64,000 bases of DNA. Origin: Enhygromyxa salina (GTDB taxonomy: Bacteria; Myxococcota_A; Polyangia; Nannocystales; Nannocystaceae). Numbering within the stretch: position 1 is the stretch's first letter; each line of letters starts with the position of its first letter. This document shows, in pieces, positions 36,992 to 46,455 of this stretch. Position numbers and translations under genes: made by a program. Below the pieces are notes generated by a model. The model did not search any database, was not told the origin of the DNA, and was given only the letters and a program-made list of their open reading frames with translations. Where the stretch lies: contig NZ_PVNK01000207.1 in assembly GCF_002994615.1 (NCBI RefSeq), positions 42,624 to 106,623 of the forward strand, written 5' to 3'.

Positions 36992-37534
36992 TCAGAACCT
37001 GGTCAGGAACCACGAGACCATGCCGTCTTTGTGGCTCGCGCCCTTGATCCGGGTGCGGGCGTGAAGGTGGGCCCTGCCGGGCTCGCCCTCGCCCGGGGCG
37101 ACCTCGGGTCGGACGAGGCGCTCGACCGGCTCACCGAGGAGCTGGCCGCGCAGGGCTCGGAGGGCGTCGGTGGTCGTGAAGATGCCCGAGGGCCGGTCCT
37201 CGCGGGTCACGATCGCGCTGCCGAGGCGATCTCGCTCCATGCGCTCGACCACGGCCAGCAGCGGGCTGTGCTCGGCGCAGGAGAAGGGCACCGTCGCCAT
37301 CGCCATCTCCACGGTTGCGACGTCCGGATCAATGCCGCGCAGCGCGGCCGCGGCCGCGATGTCGCGGGTGCTGATCAGCCCGACCAGCTTGCCCTCGTCG
37401 TCGACGACTGGCAGGTGGCGGATATTGTCGGAGTACATGCGGTCGAGCGCGTCGGACAGGCGCATGCCGGTCTCGACAGTCACGGGCAGCTCGGTCATGT
37501 AGTCAGACACGAGGGGCAATTCGTGGCGGGTCAT
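36992..37534 (-). CDS. tandem CBS domain protein
   Basis: A 180-residue cytoplasmic protein with two CBS domains: the first in DYMTELPVTVETGMRLSDAL to VGLISTRDIAAAA, the second in VEMAMATVPFSCAEHSPLLAVVERM to SGIFTTTDALRAL. A basic C-terminal tail (HLHARTRIKGASHKDGM) follows. CBS pairs bind adenosine nucleotides and regulate partner proteins; no partner is fused here. It is convergent with the kinase-receiver gene, with 16 bases between the stops. Confidence 0.9.
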   Translation of the reverse strand: MTRHELPLVSDYMTELPVTVETGMRLSDALDRMYSDNIRHLPVVDDEGKLVGLISTRDIAAAAALRGIDPDVATVEMAMATVPFSCAEHSPLLAVVERMERDRLGSAIVTREDRPSGIFTTTDALRALRGQLLGEPVERLVRPEVAPGEGEPGRAHLHARTRIKGASHKDGMVSWFLTRF

Positions 37535-37614
37535 CGCATGGAGTCAAACACTGGTGTGCTGGTGTCTCCACCACGCCCGCGAGCAGAATTTGCAGTGCCA
37601 GGTCGTAGTCGTAT

Positions 37615-38658
37615 TTAGGGCTGGATGCACACGCCGACATTGTCGAGCATCGGCGGCGCGTTGTCCGGCTCGAAGAAGGGCGCGCAGCCAAGCGGCGGGG
37701 CGCACGGATCGGGACCGTCGAGGTCGCACCATGACGTGCAGCAATTCGGGTCGTTGCCCTCGCAGCCGGGGACCAGGGCCTTGCCGACGCAGGCGAGGCC
37801 CGGGAGGCAGTCGTTGTAGTTGTCGCAGGCCTGGTTGGGGCCGGACGGCGTTCCGGTCAGGGCGCAGTCGAACGCGCCGCCGGCCCAGTAGCAGCCGTAG
37901 TCCAGGGGGCAGTCTTGGGCCAGCGGATCGCACTGCTTGGAGCACAGCGCGACGGCCCCGGAGAACAGGCAACCCCAGCCAGTCGGGCACATCAGGTCTT
38001 GCGGGCTGCCGACGCAAAAGGGCACGCAGGTGCCGTGGAGCTCGCCCTCGGACCACTCGAGGTTCCAGCAAAAGCCCTCGCCGTCGCAGTCGTCCTGGGC
38101 CTCGTTGTAGTCGCTGAGGGTGCACGCCTCGCCCCAGCTCTTGTCGCCGAGGATCGGCATGCACTTGTTGGCGTCGAGGAAGGTGCTGCCGGGCTGGGTC
38201 GCAAAGGGCACGCACTTGTGGGTTGGGAAGCAGTCCTGGGTCAGCGGCTCGCAGGGCTCGTTGGTCACGTCGGGGGGGGTGCCCCAGGTGTCGCCGCCCC
38301 AGTCGTCAGTGTCGCCGTCGCCGTCGCCGTCGGGACCTTCGGCGGGGTCGCCGTCGCCGTCGGCCGTGGTGGTGGTCATGGTCGTGGTCGACCCCTCGGC
38401 GCTGGTCGTGCTCGAGTCGCCGTCGCCGGAGTCGTCGCCGACGGTCTCGCTCGAGTCGGCGCTGGTCGTGCTCGGGGACGGCCCGTCATCTGCGCTGTCG
38501 CTGGCGTCGGGCCCCGAGTCGTCCGCGCTCGCCACGGTGTCGCCCTCGCCCGCGGTGCCGAAGCCGAGATCGCGCAGGAGCCCGGGGCCGCACCCGGTCC
38601 CAACGACGAGCACCCCAAGCGCCAGCCACCTGGCCCGGCTCGCCGAACGACCTCGCAT
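37615..38658 (-). CDS. Cys-rich surface lipoprotein, paralogue of the one at 21360
   Basis: A 347-residue lipoprotein: signal ending in VVGTGCGPG, then a Ser/Thr/Asp-rich tether of about 100 residues including DGDGDGD repeats, then a Cys-rich region with disulfide-type modules. It shares the QCDPLAQDC...GCY arrangement and the N-CDN/CxGxxCV segments with the lipoprotein at 21360-22400. Probably exposed at the surface; no catalytic motif. Start ATG 38658 is followed at once by an Arg-rich n-region. The upstream gap of about 90 bases to the divergent esterase must hold both promoters. Confidence 0.82.
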   Translation of the reverse strand: MRGRSASRARWLALGVLVVGTGCGPGLLRDLGFGTAGEGDTVASADDSGPDASDSADDGPSPSTTSADSSETVGDDSGDGDSSTTSAEGSTTTMTTTTADGDGDPAEGPDGDGDGDTDDWGGDTWGTPPDVTNEPCEPLTQDCFPTHKCVPFATQPGSTFLDANKCMPILGDKSWGEACTLSDYNEAQDDCDGEGFCWNLEWSEGELHGTCVPFCVGSPQDLMCPTGWGCLFSGAVALCSKQCDPLAQDCPLDYGCYWAGGAFDCALTGTPSGPNQACDNYNDCLPGLACVGKALVPGCEGNDPNCCTSWCDLDGPDPCAPPLGCAPFFEPDNAPPMLDNVGVCIQP

Positions 38659-38746
38659 CGATGTCTAAGGTACCAGAGCGATGGTGGCGGCGCCCACAGG
38701 AGCTCCGGGGGTGACGTCCCGCGGCGCGACGTGCCACCCTCCGGCC

Positions 38747-39577
38747 ATGCACCGCCTCATCACGGGGCTCGGCTTGTGCCTAGCGATCGTCGCCTGTGAG
38801 GCGCGGACACCCGAGCCCAAGGTCGAGCAGCCGGCCGAGCAGAGCCCGCCCGCAGCCCGCAGCCCGCAGCCCGCGGGCGCGAGCGCAGCCGAGCCCGCCG
38901 TTGACGACGAGCTCCCGCAGGTCGCGGGGATCCACTACCTCGAGCTCGTGACCGCGGGCGCCGACCCCGAGGCCGAGCTGCCGATGATCGTCGCGCTCCA
39001 CGGCCTCGGCGACACCCCGGAGGGCTTCCGTGGCCTGCTCGCGGGCTTTGATCGTCCGGTCCGCGTCATCTTGCCCCGCGCCCTCGACCCCCACGAGCCG
39101 GGCTGGTCGTGGTTTCCGCTGCGCGCGGCCGACGAGGACATCGAGCAGCTCGCACAGGGCATCGCCGACGCCGCCCGCCGCCTCGCCCCCGCGATCGCGC
39201 GGCTCAGCGTGGATCGCCCAACCACTGGCAAGCCGATCGTCGTCGGCTTCTCCCAAGGTGGGATGCTGAGCTTCACCCTCGCCGTTCACCACCCCGAGCT
39301 GTTCTCGGCCGCGTTCCCCGTCGGCGGCTGGCTGCCCGAGCCGCTGTGGCCCTCGGCCAAGGTCGACGCGGGGGCGGCCCCGCCGATCGTCGCGTTTCAT
39401 GGCGACGCCGACAGGGCCGTGCGCTACGAGCCGACCAAGGCGGCCGTCGAGCAGCTCGAGCAGGCCGGCTACCGGGTCGAGCTCCGAACCTACGAGGGGG
39501 TCGGCCACGCGATCCCCCAACCGATGCACGCGGACCTGATGAGCGCCCTGCGGGCCGCCCTCGACCGCAGCGAGTGA
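38747..39577 (+). CDS. lipoprotein phospholipase/carboxylesterase (alpha/beta hydrolase)
   Basis: A 276-residue hydrolase with a lipoprotein signal (VACEA lipobox), a Pro/Ala-rich tether and a catalytic domain of the phospholipase/carboxylesterase family. It has LHGLGDTPEG (oxyanion region), GFSQGGMLS with the nucleophile Ser, a HGDADRAVRY segment carrying the Asp, and the final His in EGVGHAIPQ. It would hydrolyse short-chain or lysophospholipid-type esters at the cell envelope. ATG 38747 starts directly at the signal peptide. It ends 7 bases before the M48 peptidase gene, suggesting an operon. Confidence 0.9.
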   Translation: MHRLITGLGLCLAIVACEARTPEPKVEQPAEQSPPAARSPQPAGASAAEPAVDDELPQVAGIHYLELVTAGADPEAELPMIVALHGLGDTPEGFRGLLAGFDRPVRVILPRALDPHEPGWSWFPLRAADEDIEQLAQGIADAARRLAPAIARLSVDRPTTGKPIVVGFSQGGMLSFTLAVHHPELFSAAFPVGGWLPEPLWPSAKVDAGAAPPIVAFHGDADRAVRYEPTKAAVEQLEQAGYRVELRTYEGVGHAIPQPMHADLMSALRAALDRSE

Positions 39578-39584
39578 AGCGACC

Positions 39585-40430
39585 ATGGCCAAGCTCAAGA
39601 CCTACCCCGGATTGTCCAGCTCCGACTTCATGCACCCCTGGGACGTCAAGGCCACGGCCGCGCTCAAGGCCGTGCCCGGCTTCGACAAGCTGATCGCCAA
39701 GGTCATGGAGTACAGCTTCGAGCGGGTCTACTACCTGCAAAACGTCGCCGACAACGTGCGCGTGACCGACAAGATGTTCCCCAAGCTCAACCGCTACCTC
39801 GAGTGGGGCTGCAAGATCCTCGGCGTCGCCAAGCCCGAGTTCTACGTCTCGCTCGACCCGGCCTACAACGCGTACACCTACGGCCACACCAAGCCCTTCA
39901 TCGTCATGACCTCGGCGCTGCTCAACCTCCTCGACGAGCAAGAGAAGATGTTCGTGATCTGCCACGAGCTCGGCCACATCAAGTGCGAGCACGTGCTCTA
40001 CACCCTCGTCGCCGAGAACCTCGCCGTGCTGATCGAGATCTTCGGCAAGATGACCCTCGGGCTCGGCTCGCTCCTCGGGGCCGGGCTCGCGCTGCCGCTG
40101 CTCGACTGGTACCGCAAGGCCGAGCTCTCGGCCGACCGCGCCGCGCTCTTGGCCGTGCAAGATCCCAACGTCGCGATGCGGACCTTCATGAAGCTGGCCG
40201 GCGGCGCCGAGACCCTACTCGCCGACATGGACCAGGCCGAGTTCCTCCGCCAGATCCGCGCCTACGAAGACCGCGACGCCTCGAGCCTCGACCGCGCCTA
40301 CAAGCTGCTGATCACGATCATGCGCACCCACCCCTTCCCGATCATGCGCGCCAAGCACCTCGACAGGTGGATCGGCGACGGGGGCTACACCAAGGTCAGC
40401 GGGCTCGCGGCCGCGCAGATGCGGGTCTGA
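39585..40430 (+). CDS. M48 family metallopeptidase
   Basis: A 281-residue zinc metallopeptidase of the Ste24/HtpX-like M48 group. The CHELGHIKCEH motif supplies two His ligands and the catalytic Glu, and ELSADRAALLA contains the third zinc ligand Glu. One hydrophobic region (LTLGLGSLLGAGLALPLLDW) may associate with membranes, but there is no signal peptide and the four-helix HtpX layout is absent. ATG 39585 sits eight bases after the esterase stop. The next gene follows after 46 bases. Confidence 0.92.
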   Translation: MAKLKTYPGLSSSDFMHPWDVKATAALKAVPGFDKLIAKVMEYSFERVYYLQNVADNVRVTDKMFPKLNRYLEWGCKILGVAKPEFYVSLDPAYNAYTYGHTKPFIVMTSALLNLLDEQEKMFVICHELGHIKCEHVLYTLVAENLAVLIEIFGKMTLGLGSLLGAGLALPLLDWYRKAELSADRAALLAVQDPNVAMRTFMKLAGGAETLLADMDQAEFLRQIRAYEDRDASSLDRAYKLLITIMRTHPFPIMRAKHLDRWIGDGGYTKVSGLAAAQMRV

Positions 40431-40476
40431 GCCCAATGGGCGACCTCGGGCTGCTGCCGGGGTACCCTCTCAGGCG

Positions 40477-43400
40477 GTGCCTGATCCGGCCAAGGGCGAG
40501 CTGCGCCAGCGGGGCCTGCGTGGGCTGCTGCTCGCGTGCGTGTTCATGCTGGCGTGGCTGCTGCCCGGCGCCACGGCCCACGCCAACCCGGATCTAAAAT
40601 TCCGCACGATCACGACCGAGCACTTCGTGATCCACTATCACGTCGGCGAGGAGGAGGTCGCCGACCGGGCGGCGATGCTGGCCGAGCGCGCCTACGAGCG
40701 CCTGACCCTCGGCCTCGCCCACGCGCCCTCGCTCCGGACCCACATCGTCATCACCGACACGACCGACTCGAGCAACGGCTTCGCCAACGCGGTGCCCTAT
40801 CCGCGCATCCGCCTGTTCGCCGCCGCGCCCGGCTCGATGTCGGTCCTCGGCAGCTACGACGACTGGCTCGACATCCTCGTGACCCACGAGTTCGTCCACG
40901 TCGTCCACATCGACACGGTCCACGGCGTCACCCGCCTGCTCAACGCGATCCTCGGCTTCGGCACGGCCGGCAAGGTCCTCGGCCCCAACATCGTCCAGCC
41001 GCGCTGGATCATCGAGGGCCTCGCGACGATGTACGAGTCGGACCTCGGCGCCCAGGGCCGGTACCGCTCGGCGCTGTTCAACATGTTCATGCGCATGGCC
41101 GTGCTCGAGGGCCGCTTCCAGCGCGTCGATCAGATCAACTCCGACGCTCGCGTGTTCCCCTACGGGTCGAGCGTGTACCTCTACGGCCTCCACATCATGC
41201 ACTACATCGGCATGCACTACGGCAAGGACAAGCTCGCCGAGCTCAGCCATGTCTACGGCAGCCGCCTGGTCCCGTGGGGCATCAACCGCGCGCTCAAGGA
41301 CGTGATCGGCGTCGACTTCGATCAGGTCTACGAGGAGTTCCAGACCGATCTCGAGCACCGCTTCTTCGCCGAGGCCCGCCAGATCCGCGCCCGCGGGCTC
41401 CGCCAGGGTCGACGCCTGACCTTCACGGTCAGCGCGGGGGCGTCGGGCGCTCACACCCGCTATCCGGTCTGGGCCCCGGACGATCGCCACATCTACTTCT
41501 TCGACGACACCGGGCACAAGCAGTCGGGCATTCGCCGGATCTCGGCCGAGGGCTCGCGGATCCGCGAGGGCATGGGCATGGGCAACCAGGGCCAGAGCCC
41601 CGACATCGAGCGGGTGATCGACATCGAGGACAACGGTCGGCCGAGCTTCATCGGGCCCAACGAAGACCAGATCGTATTCGACATGGTCGGGATCCACGAC
41701 CTGCGCTACCGCTGGAGTGACCTGTACCGCTGGAAGGGCCCGGACCGCCGCGGCCGCGAGCAGCTGACCTTTGGCCTGCGCGCGCGCAGCCCCGACGTCT
41801 CGCCCGACGGCCGCCGGGTCGCCTTCGTACGCAACGACACCGGTCAGACCCGGATCGGCCTGCTCGCGCTCGACACCCTCGAGGTCGAGGAGCTCGCGCC
41901 CCTCGACAACTGGCAGCAGGTCTACGATCCCGACTGGCACCCCGACGGGACCAAGATCGCCTACTCGGCCTGGCGCGACGGCGGGCTCCGCGACATCTAC
42001 GTCTACGACCTCGAGACCGAGACCCACGAGCGCATCACCGCCGACCGGGCCCAGGACAACTCGCCCGAGTGGAGCCCCGACGGGCGCTGGCTGCTGTTCT
42101 CGAGCGACCGCAGCGGCGTCTACAACATCCACGCCTACGACACCCAGACCAAGAAGGTCTGGCAGGTCAGCAACGTGCTCGGCGGCGCCTTCGAGCCCGG
42201 CATCAACCACGCGGGCGACGAGATCGCCTACGTCGGCTACTCGAGCACGGGCTACGACGTGTGGAAGATGGACTTCGATCCCGAGGCCTTCCTCGAGCCG
42301 ATGCCCGCGATCCCGGCCTGGCCGAGCGTCGACGACCCGACGCCCGAGCGCAGCGCCGACGCCGGCCGCAAGCCGAGCCTCGACTCCAAGCCCTACCGCT
42401 TCTACCGGACCTTCTACCCGCGCACGCTGCTGCCCGCGGCCTTCGAATTCGAGTTTGGCAGCTTGTTCTCGAGCCTCGGGCTCACGCTCGCGGTCGAGGA
42501 CGTCATCGGCTTTCACTCGCTCGTCGGCAGCTTCGAGTGGCTGACCGAGGTCAACCGCCCGAGCGGCTCGGTGTTCTATCGGATCTCGCGCCTGTTCCCG
42601 ACCTTCAGCTTTGGCTTTGGTCGCGACTATCGCCTGCGCACGGACTTCGATCGCTACGTCTACGATCCGCCCGCCGACAGCCTCGGCTTTGGCCCCGACC
42701 AGCCCTACCAGATCGGGGGCTACCTCGAGCAGATCACCGCGATCGAGGCCGAGATGGACCTCCCGGTCTTGCGCCTCGCTCGCCACACCGCCGACCTCGA
42801 CCTCAGCTACAGCCTCACCAACTACAAGAACCTCGACGAATTCGACGATCTCGTCGACCCCAACGCGCCGGCCTCCAACCTGCCTTCGGTCGGCAACGTG
42901 GCCTCGCTCAACCTCGGGTTCACCTACGACACCCGCGAGGGCGTGCGCTACGCGTGGGGGTCGGAGACCGGTCGGCGGCTGCGGACCCAGGTCACGATCA
43001 GCGACCAGCGACTCGGCAGCGACTACGGCGACGTGCGCGTGAGCGGCAGCTACGCCGAGTATCTGCGCATGCCGTGGCCCGGTCACCAGATCCTGGCCTT
43101 GCGTCTGTCGGGCGGGGCTTCGGCCGGGGGCCTGCGCGGGCGCGGGCCCTTTCGTCTCGGTGGGCTCAGCGAAGAGCAAGACGTGATCCGGACCGTCATC
43201 GCCCGGACGGCGCTCGCCGAAGGCACGACCTTGCGCGGCTACAACCCGAGCGAATTTTCGGGTCTGTACTACGGCCTGTTCAACGCCGAGTACCGCATCC
43301 CGCTGCTCGACATCGATCGTGGCGTCGGCAGCGTGCCGGGCTTGTTCGAGCGGATCGTCGGGGTCGTGTTCACGGACTGGGGCATGGCGTGGACCGATCC

Positions 43401-43563
43401 GATTAAATTTCGGGACCTGGCCGGGAGCATCGGGGCGACGCTGATCACGAGCCTCAAGCTCGGCTACGGCGAGCGGGTCGCGCTATTTTTTCAGTACGCC
43501 CACGGCCTCGATCCGGACGTTGGGATCGACTATTTTCGCGTGTTCGTCGGGCGGGGGTTCTGA
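40477..43563 (+). CDS. peptidase-like domain, TolB-type propeller and outer-membrane barrel fusion
   Basis: A 1028-residue exported protein with a GTG start and signal peptide (LLLACVFMLAWLLPGATAHA). Residues ~40-290 form a zincin-like domain whose LVTHEFVHVVH matches HExxH. Residues ~300-620 form a TolB/WD40-type beta-propeller with repeated PD(V/W)SPDGRRVAF and SPEWSPDGRWLLFSS motifs. The C-terminal ~380 residues are a BamA/Omp85-type outer-membrane beta-barrel (GFGRDYRLRT, LGFTYDTREG, ending with FRVFVGRGF, a terminal aromatic). The layout suggests a surface peptidase or receptor anchored in the outer membrane. A fragment in the same frame follows the stop (43564-44078). Confidence 0.85.
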   Translation: MPDPAKGELRQRGLRGLLLACVFMLAWLLPGATAHANPDLKFRTITTEHFVIHYHVGEEEVADRAAMLAERAYERLTLGLAHAPSLRTHIVITDTTDSSNGFANAVPYPRIRLFAAAPGSMSVLGSYDDWLDILVTHEFVHVVHIDTVHGVTRLLNAILGFGTAGKVLGPNIVQPRWIIEGLATMYESDLGAQGRYRSALFNMFMRMAVLEGRFQRVDQINSDARVFPYGSSVYLYGLHIMHYIGMHYGKDKLAELSHVYGSRLVPWGINRALKDVIGVDFDQVYEEFQTDLEHRFFAEARQIRARGLRQGRRLTFTVSAGASGAHTRYPVWAPDDRHIYFFDDTGHKQSGIRRISAEGSRIREGMGMGNQGQSPDIERVIDIEDNGRPSFIGPNEDQIVFDMVGIHDLRYRWSDLYRWKGPDRRGREQLTFGLRARSPDVSPDGRRVAFVRNDTGQTRIGLLALDTLEVEELAPLDNWQQVYDPDWHPDGTKIAYSAWRDGGLRDIYVYDLETETHERITADRAQDNSPEWSPDGRWLLFSSDRSGVYNIHAYDTQTKKVWQVSNVLGGAFEPGINHAGDEIAYVGYSSTGYDVWKMDFDPEAFLEPMPAIPAWPSVDDPTPERSADAGRKPSLDSKPYRFYRTFYPRTLLPAAFEFEFGSLFSSLGLTLAVEDVIGFHSLVGSFEWLTEVNRPSGSVFYRISRLFPTFSFGFGRDYRLRTDFDRYVYDPPADSLGFGPDQPYQIGGYLEQITAIEAEMDLPVLRLARHTADLDLSYSLTNYKNLDEFDDLVDPNAPASNLPSVGNVASLNLGFTYDTREGVRYAWGSETGRRLRTQVTISDQRLGSDYGDVRVSGSYAEYLRMPWPGHQILALRLSGGASAGGLRGRGPFRLGGLSEEQDVIRTVIARTALAEGTTLRGYNPSEFSGLYYGLFNAEYRIPLLDIDRGVGSVPGLFERIVGVVFTDWGMAWTDPIKFRDLAGSIGATLITSLKLGYGERVALFFQYAHGLDPDVGIDYFRVFVGRGF

Positions 43564-44078
43564 GTAGCTCGGGTTCCTGCGGCCCCGCTGCGCACAGCCC
43601 TGCTCACGGCCCGTCCGGCCGACGCGCTGCCAACGATCACCGTCGGCTATCGCCACGCGCCCGAGACCCTCACCGGCCTCACGCGCTACTGTCGGACGCT
43701 GCGCGAGCACGCCGCGCGCAGCACCGTGTTCGCCGACGTCGCCACGCTCATCGAGGTCCTGGTCGCCGAAGGCCTGAGCTGCCAGACCAAGCTCGCGACC
43801 AAGGCCGGGGTCACGCGCTCGGGTCAGTACATCGGCTCGTTCGAGTTCTACCGCGAGCTCCGGCGCACCCGCTACGCTCAGATCCCCGATCACAGCGCTG
43901 GGGTGCTGGATACGGACGTGTTCGTGGCGATCGATGAGATCCTCCACGAGGTCCTGCACCTGCTCTACCTGGCCAACCGCCTGCGCGCGGGGATCGTGGC
44001 CCGGCACCCGTCGAGTTCGACTCCTACCCCGAGCTCCCGGCTGGGCTACGCCTGCCGCAGCGGCGCGCACACTCGTAG
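43564..44078 (+). pseudogene. decayed gene, frameshifted
   Basis: Directly after the preceding stop the same frame stays open as protein-like sequence (LPTITVGYRHAPETLTGL... YIGSFEFYRELRRTRY... ILHEVLHLLYLANRLRAG) to about 44000. There is no ATG or GTG before GTG 43726. The reading then appears to continue in another frame (PVEFDSYPELPAGLRLP) to a TAG at 44076-44078. Missing start plus apparent frameshift suggests a disrupted gene rather than a functional one. The family is not recognised. Confidence 0.45.
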
Positions 44079-44092
44079 AGCGGCGCAGCTCC

Positions 44093-44881
44093 TCAGCTGG
44101 GCACAGGCAGCTCGTGGAAGGCCGCGCGGCACTTGGCCACGAACCCCGCGCGGCGACACACGCCGGCCGAGGTCGACTCGTCGGCCCAGACCACGGCGTG
44201 CTCGATGCCGAGCGCGCGCAAGACCCCGAGCCGATGATCGACTAGCGCCTGGTACAAGCCCTGGCGCCGGTGCTCGCGCATGATCGCGGCGCCCTGGAAG
44301 TAGCCGAGGCCCGGCAGCAGGCACAGGTTCGCGGTTCCGATCAGCGCGTCGTCGCGGTAGAGCAGCCACGCGCGCAAGCTCCCGTCGCCGTGCACGATCG
44401 CGCGGGTCATGAACGCCTCGCACTCGGCTCGAAAGCTCGGGCCCCGCTCCCACGCCCGGGCGTTGATGTTGGCGAAGGTCGAGCAGTCTTCGGCCCCGAC
44501 CGCGCGGAGCTCGACGCCCGCGGGCAGGCTCCGGACACGCGCGGGCACGGGTACGTGCATGTGCATGCCGAGCGCGGTCGCGAGCAGGGGGATACCGCCG
44601 CGCTCGAGCCTCGCCGACAGATCGTTTGGGGAGCTGCTCGGCCCGACGATCCAGCGCATCCCCGCGTCGCGCGAATCGTGCTCGCGTCTGACCTCGGCGA
44701 TGCGCGCGTCAGCCGTCTCGGGCGTGAGCCGGGCGAGGAACACCCCGTTGCGGTTGGGGTGGGGCAGCGAGGGCGTGGTCAGCTGGACCCAGTCCGGGCG
44801 GTCGATCAGCACCGCGTCGGCCGTCGGCGCCAGCGCGTCAACGAGCACGCGCTCCAGCTCGACTGCGCCCATCTCGACCAT
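44093..44881 (-). CDS. GNAT family acetyltransferase
   Basis: A 262-residue protein. The C-terminal half is a GNAT domain: acetyl-CoA-binding loop in REHRRQGLYQAL with preceding strand GAAIM, and a conserved ESTSAGVCRRAGF segment. The N-terminal half is an additional domain of GNAT-like character, so it may be a tandem two-domain acetyltransferase with only the second half active. Substrate unknown. Start ATG 44881; a second ATG three codons later is possible. It lies close to the stop of the preceding decayed gene in convergent orientation. Confidence 0.85.
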   Translation of the reverse strand: MVEMGAVELERVLVDALAPTADAVLIDRPDWVQLTTPSLPHPNRNGVFLARLTPETADARIAEVRREHDSRDAGMRWIVGPSSSPNDLSARLERGGIPLLATALGMHMHVPVPARVRSLPAGVELRAVGAEDCSTFANINARAWERGPSFRAECEAFMTRAIVHGDGSLRAWLLYRDDALIGTANLCLLPGLGYFQGAAIMREHRRQGLYQALVDHRLGVLRALGIEHAVVWADESTSAGVCRRAGFVAKCRAAFHELPVPS

Positions 44882-44926
44882 GCCCCTGTCCTAGCAGGCG
44901 TCGTCGCGCGCCGCAACACGACTTCG

Positions 44927-44962
44927 CTAGCAGCCCGGGGTGCTAGCAGCCCGGGCTGCTAG
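44927..44962. repeat. two tandem CTAG-flanked repeat units
   Basis: CTAG occurs at 44927, 44943 and 44959, exactly 16 bases apart, separated by CAGCCCGGGGTG and CAGCCCGGGCTG. These are two minimal units of the family seen at 1527 and 14516, here sharing the middle CTAG. The last CTAG provides the TAG stop codon of the beta-helix lipoprotein gene on the minus strand. Confidence 0.75.
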
Positions 44963-46455
44963 GGGATCCGGTCGGCGCCGGCGAAGTCGGTCGCGCCGTC
45001 GATAGCTGGCCGCGGCTCGTCGTCGATGTCGACGGCGGGATCGCTCGCGGCCCAGGTCGCGCCGGTCTCGACCACGCTCGGATAGGCCTCGGGCACGAGG
45101 TGATAGTCGCCGCCCTCGAAATCGACGAACCAGCCCGACAAATCATCGAACACGACCCCGTGCTCAGCCTCGCTGAATGAGTCGACGACGCTGAGCTTGG
45201 GGCAGTCGATCTCGGGCTCGTCGCTGTACGACACGATCAAGCTGTTGCGAATGATCGACCCGGCCCCGTCGGCGCACGCGACCGCCCGCGCGGTCTCGCC
45301 GAACCCCGCCCCGACGGTGCTGAACAGGACCGAGATCTGGCCATCGAGCACGTCGATGATGCGCCGATTCTGCGGCCCGCCGACGAAGCTGTTCTCGACG
45401 ACCAGGACGCCGCCGCCATCGACCGTGACGCCACCGTCGGCGTTGTTCGAGATCTTGGATCGCTCGACCCACGCGCGGCCGCCGTTGATCGCCAGGCCCT
45501 CGGCGTTCGGCGTGCCCGAGATCCGAAGTCCGCGGGCGAAGAGCAGGCCCGCGGGCGAGACGGTCACGGGCGCGGCGGCGGCGAGGCCCTGGAGCACGGG
45601 CTCTTCGCCAGGCGCCGCGAACATGGCGATCGCGCCATTGATGAGCAGGGCCTCCTGGTAGGCGGCCTCGCCGTCTCGCGCGTGGATGAGGATCAGCGGC
45701 TGCTCGGGCGCGTTGAGCAGCGCGTCCCCGATCGCGCAGTAGGGCGCCCCCTCGGTCCCGTCGGCGGCCTCGCACTCGGAGTTGTCGCCGTCGACGTGGA
45801 GCACCGCCGCCGGATCGAGGCAGCGTCCGGTCGCATAGTTACACGCGCTGTCCGGGCACTCGCGGTGGTCGCTGCACCCGACGCAGGCGTGGAGCTTGGC
45901 GTCGCAGATCGGCGTGGCGTCGACGCACGCGGCGGCCTTGTCTTGGGTGCAGGCCACACACGCGTCGAGGTCGACGAGGCACACGGGCAGGGCGGGGTCC
46001 TGCTCGGCGCACGCGCTGTCGGGGTCGGCGGCGTCGCTACAGCTGATGCACAGACCGGTGTCGAGCTCACAGATCGGCGCGCCCGGGTCCGAGCAGTCGG
46101 CCGGATCGGTGCATGGTGAGTCTGTGTCGCCCTCGCCGTGGCCCTCGGCCATGCCCCCGGCCATGCCCTCGTCGCTCAGGCACGAGTCGTCGTCGGTCAC
46201 GTTGTCGTTGTCGCCGCAGGGGTAGTAGCAGTCGTCCGCTGGCCGCTGCGCGACGCAGCCAAAGTAGCCTTCGGACGACGCGTCGCAGGCGGCCCGGGTG
46301 CAAAAAGGCCGCTCCTCGCCGAAGCGATCGGCGCAGGTCTGATCGCCGTTTGCGTAGCGACAGTGCGACCTGTCGGGCTCGGTGGTGACCACGCAGGCGG
46401 CGGCCACGAGGCCCAGGGTGAAGCCGAAGCTGGCGATGAAAACATGCTTGGACAT
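44959..46455 (-). CDS. Cys-rich lipoprotein with right-handed beta-helix domain
   Basis: A 498-residue lipoprotein: signal peptide ending in AAACVVT, about 200 residues of Cys-rich modules (CxxC and CxxCxD repeats), and a C-terminal ~270-residue right-handed parallel beta-helix of the pectate-lyase/NosD type. The helix shows short turns such as INGGRAWVERSKISNNADGGVTV-like units, without the Asp cluster of a pectate lyase being evident. Such domains bind or cleave polysaccharide, or act as surface scaffolds. The TAG stop is part of the CTAG repeat at 44959. Confidence 0.8.
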   Translation of the reverse strand: MSKHVFIASFGFTLGLVAAACVVTTEPDRSHCRYANGDQTCADRFGEERPFCTRAACDASSEGYFGCVAQRPADDCYYPCGDNDNVTDDDSCLSDEGMAGGMAEGHGEGDTDSPCTDPADCSDPGAPICELDTGLCISCSDAADPDSACAEQDPALPVCLVDLDACVACTQDKAAACVDATPICDAKLHACVGCSDHRECPDSACNYATGRCLDPAAVLHVDGDNSECEAADGTEGAPYCAIGDALLNAPEQPLILIHARDGEAAYQEALLINGAIAMFAAPGEEPVLQGLAAAAPVTVSPAGLLFARGLRISGTPNAEGLAINGGRAWVERSKISNNADGGVTVDGGGVLVVENSFVGGPQNRRIIDVLDGQISVLFSTVGAGFGETARAVACADGAGSIIRNSLIVSYSDEPEIDCPKLSVVDSFSEAEHGVVFDDLSGWFVDFEGGDYHLVPEAYPSVVETGATWAASDPAVDIDDEPRPAIDGATDFAGADRIP

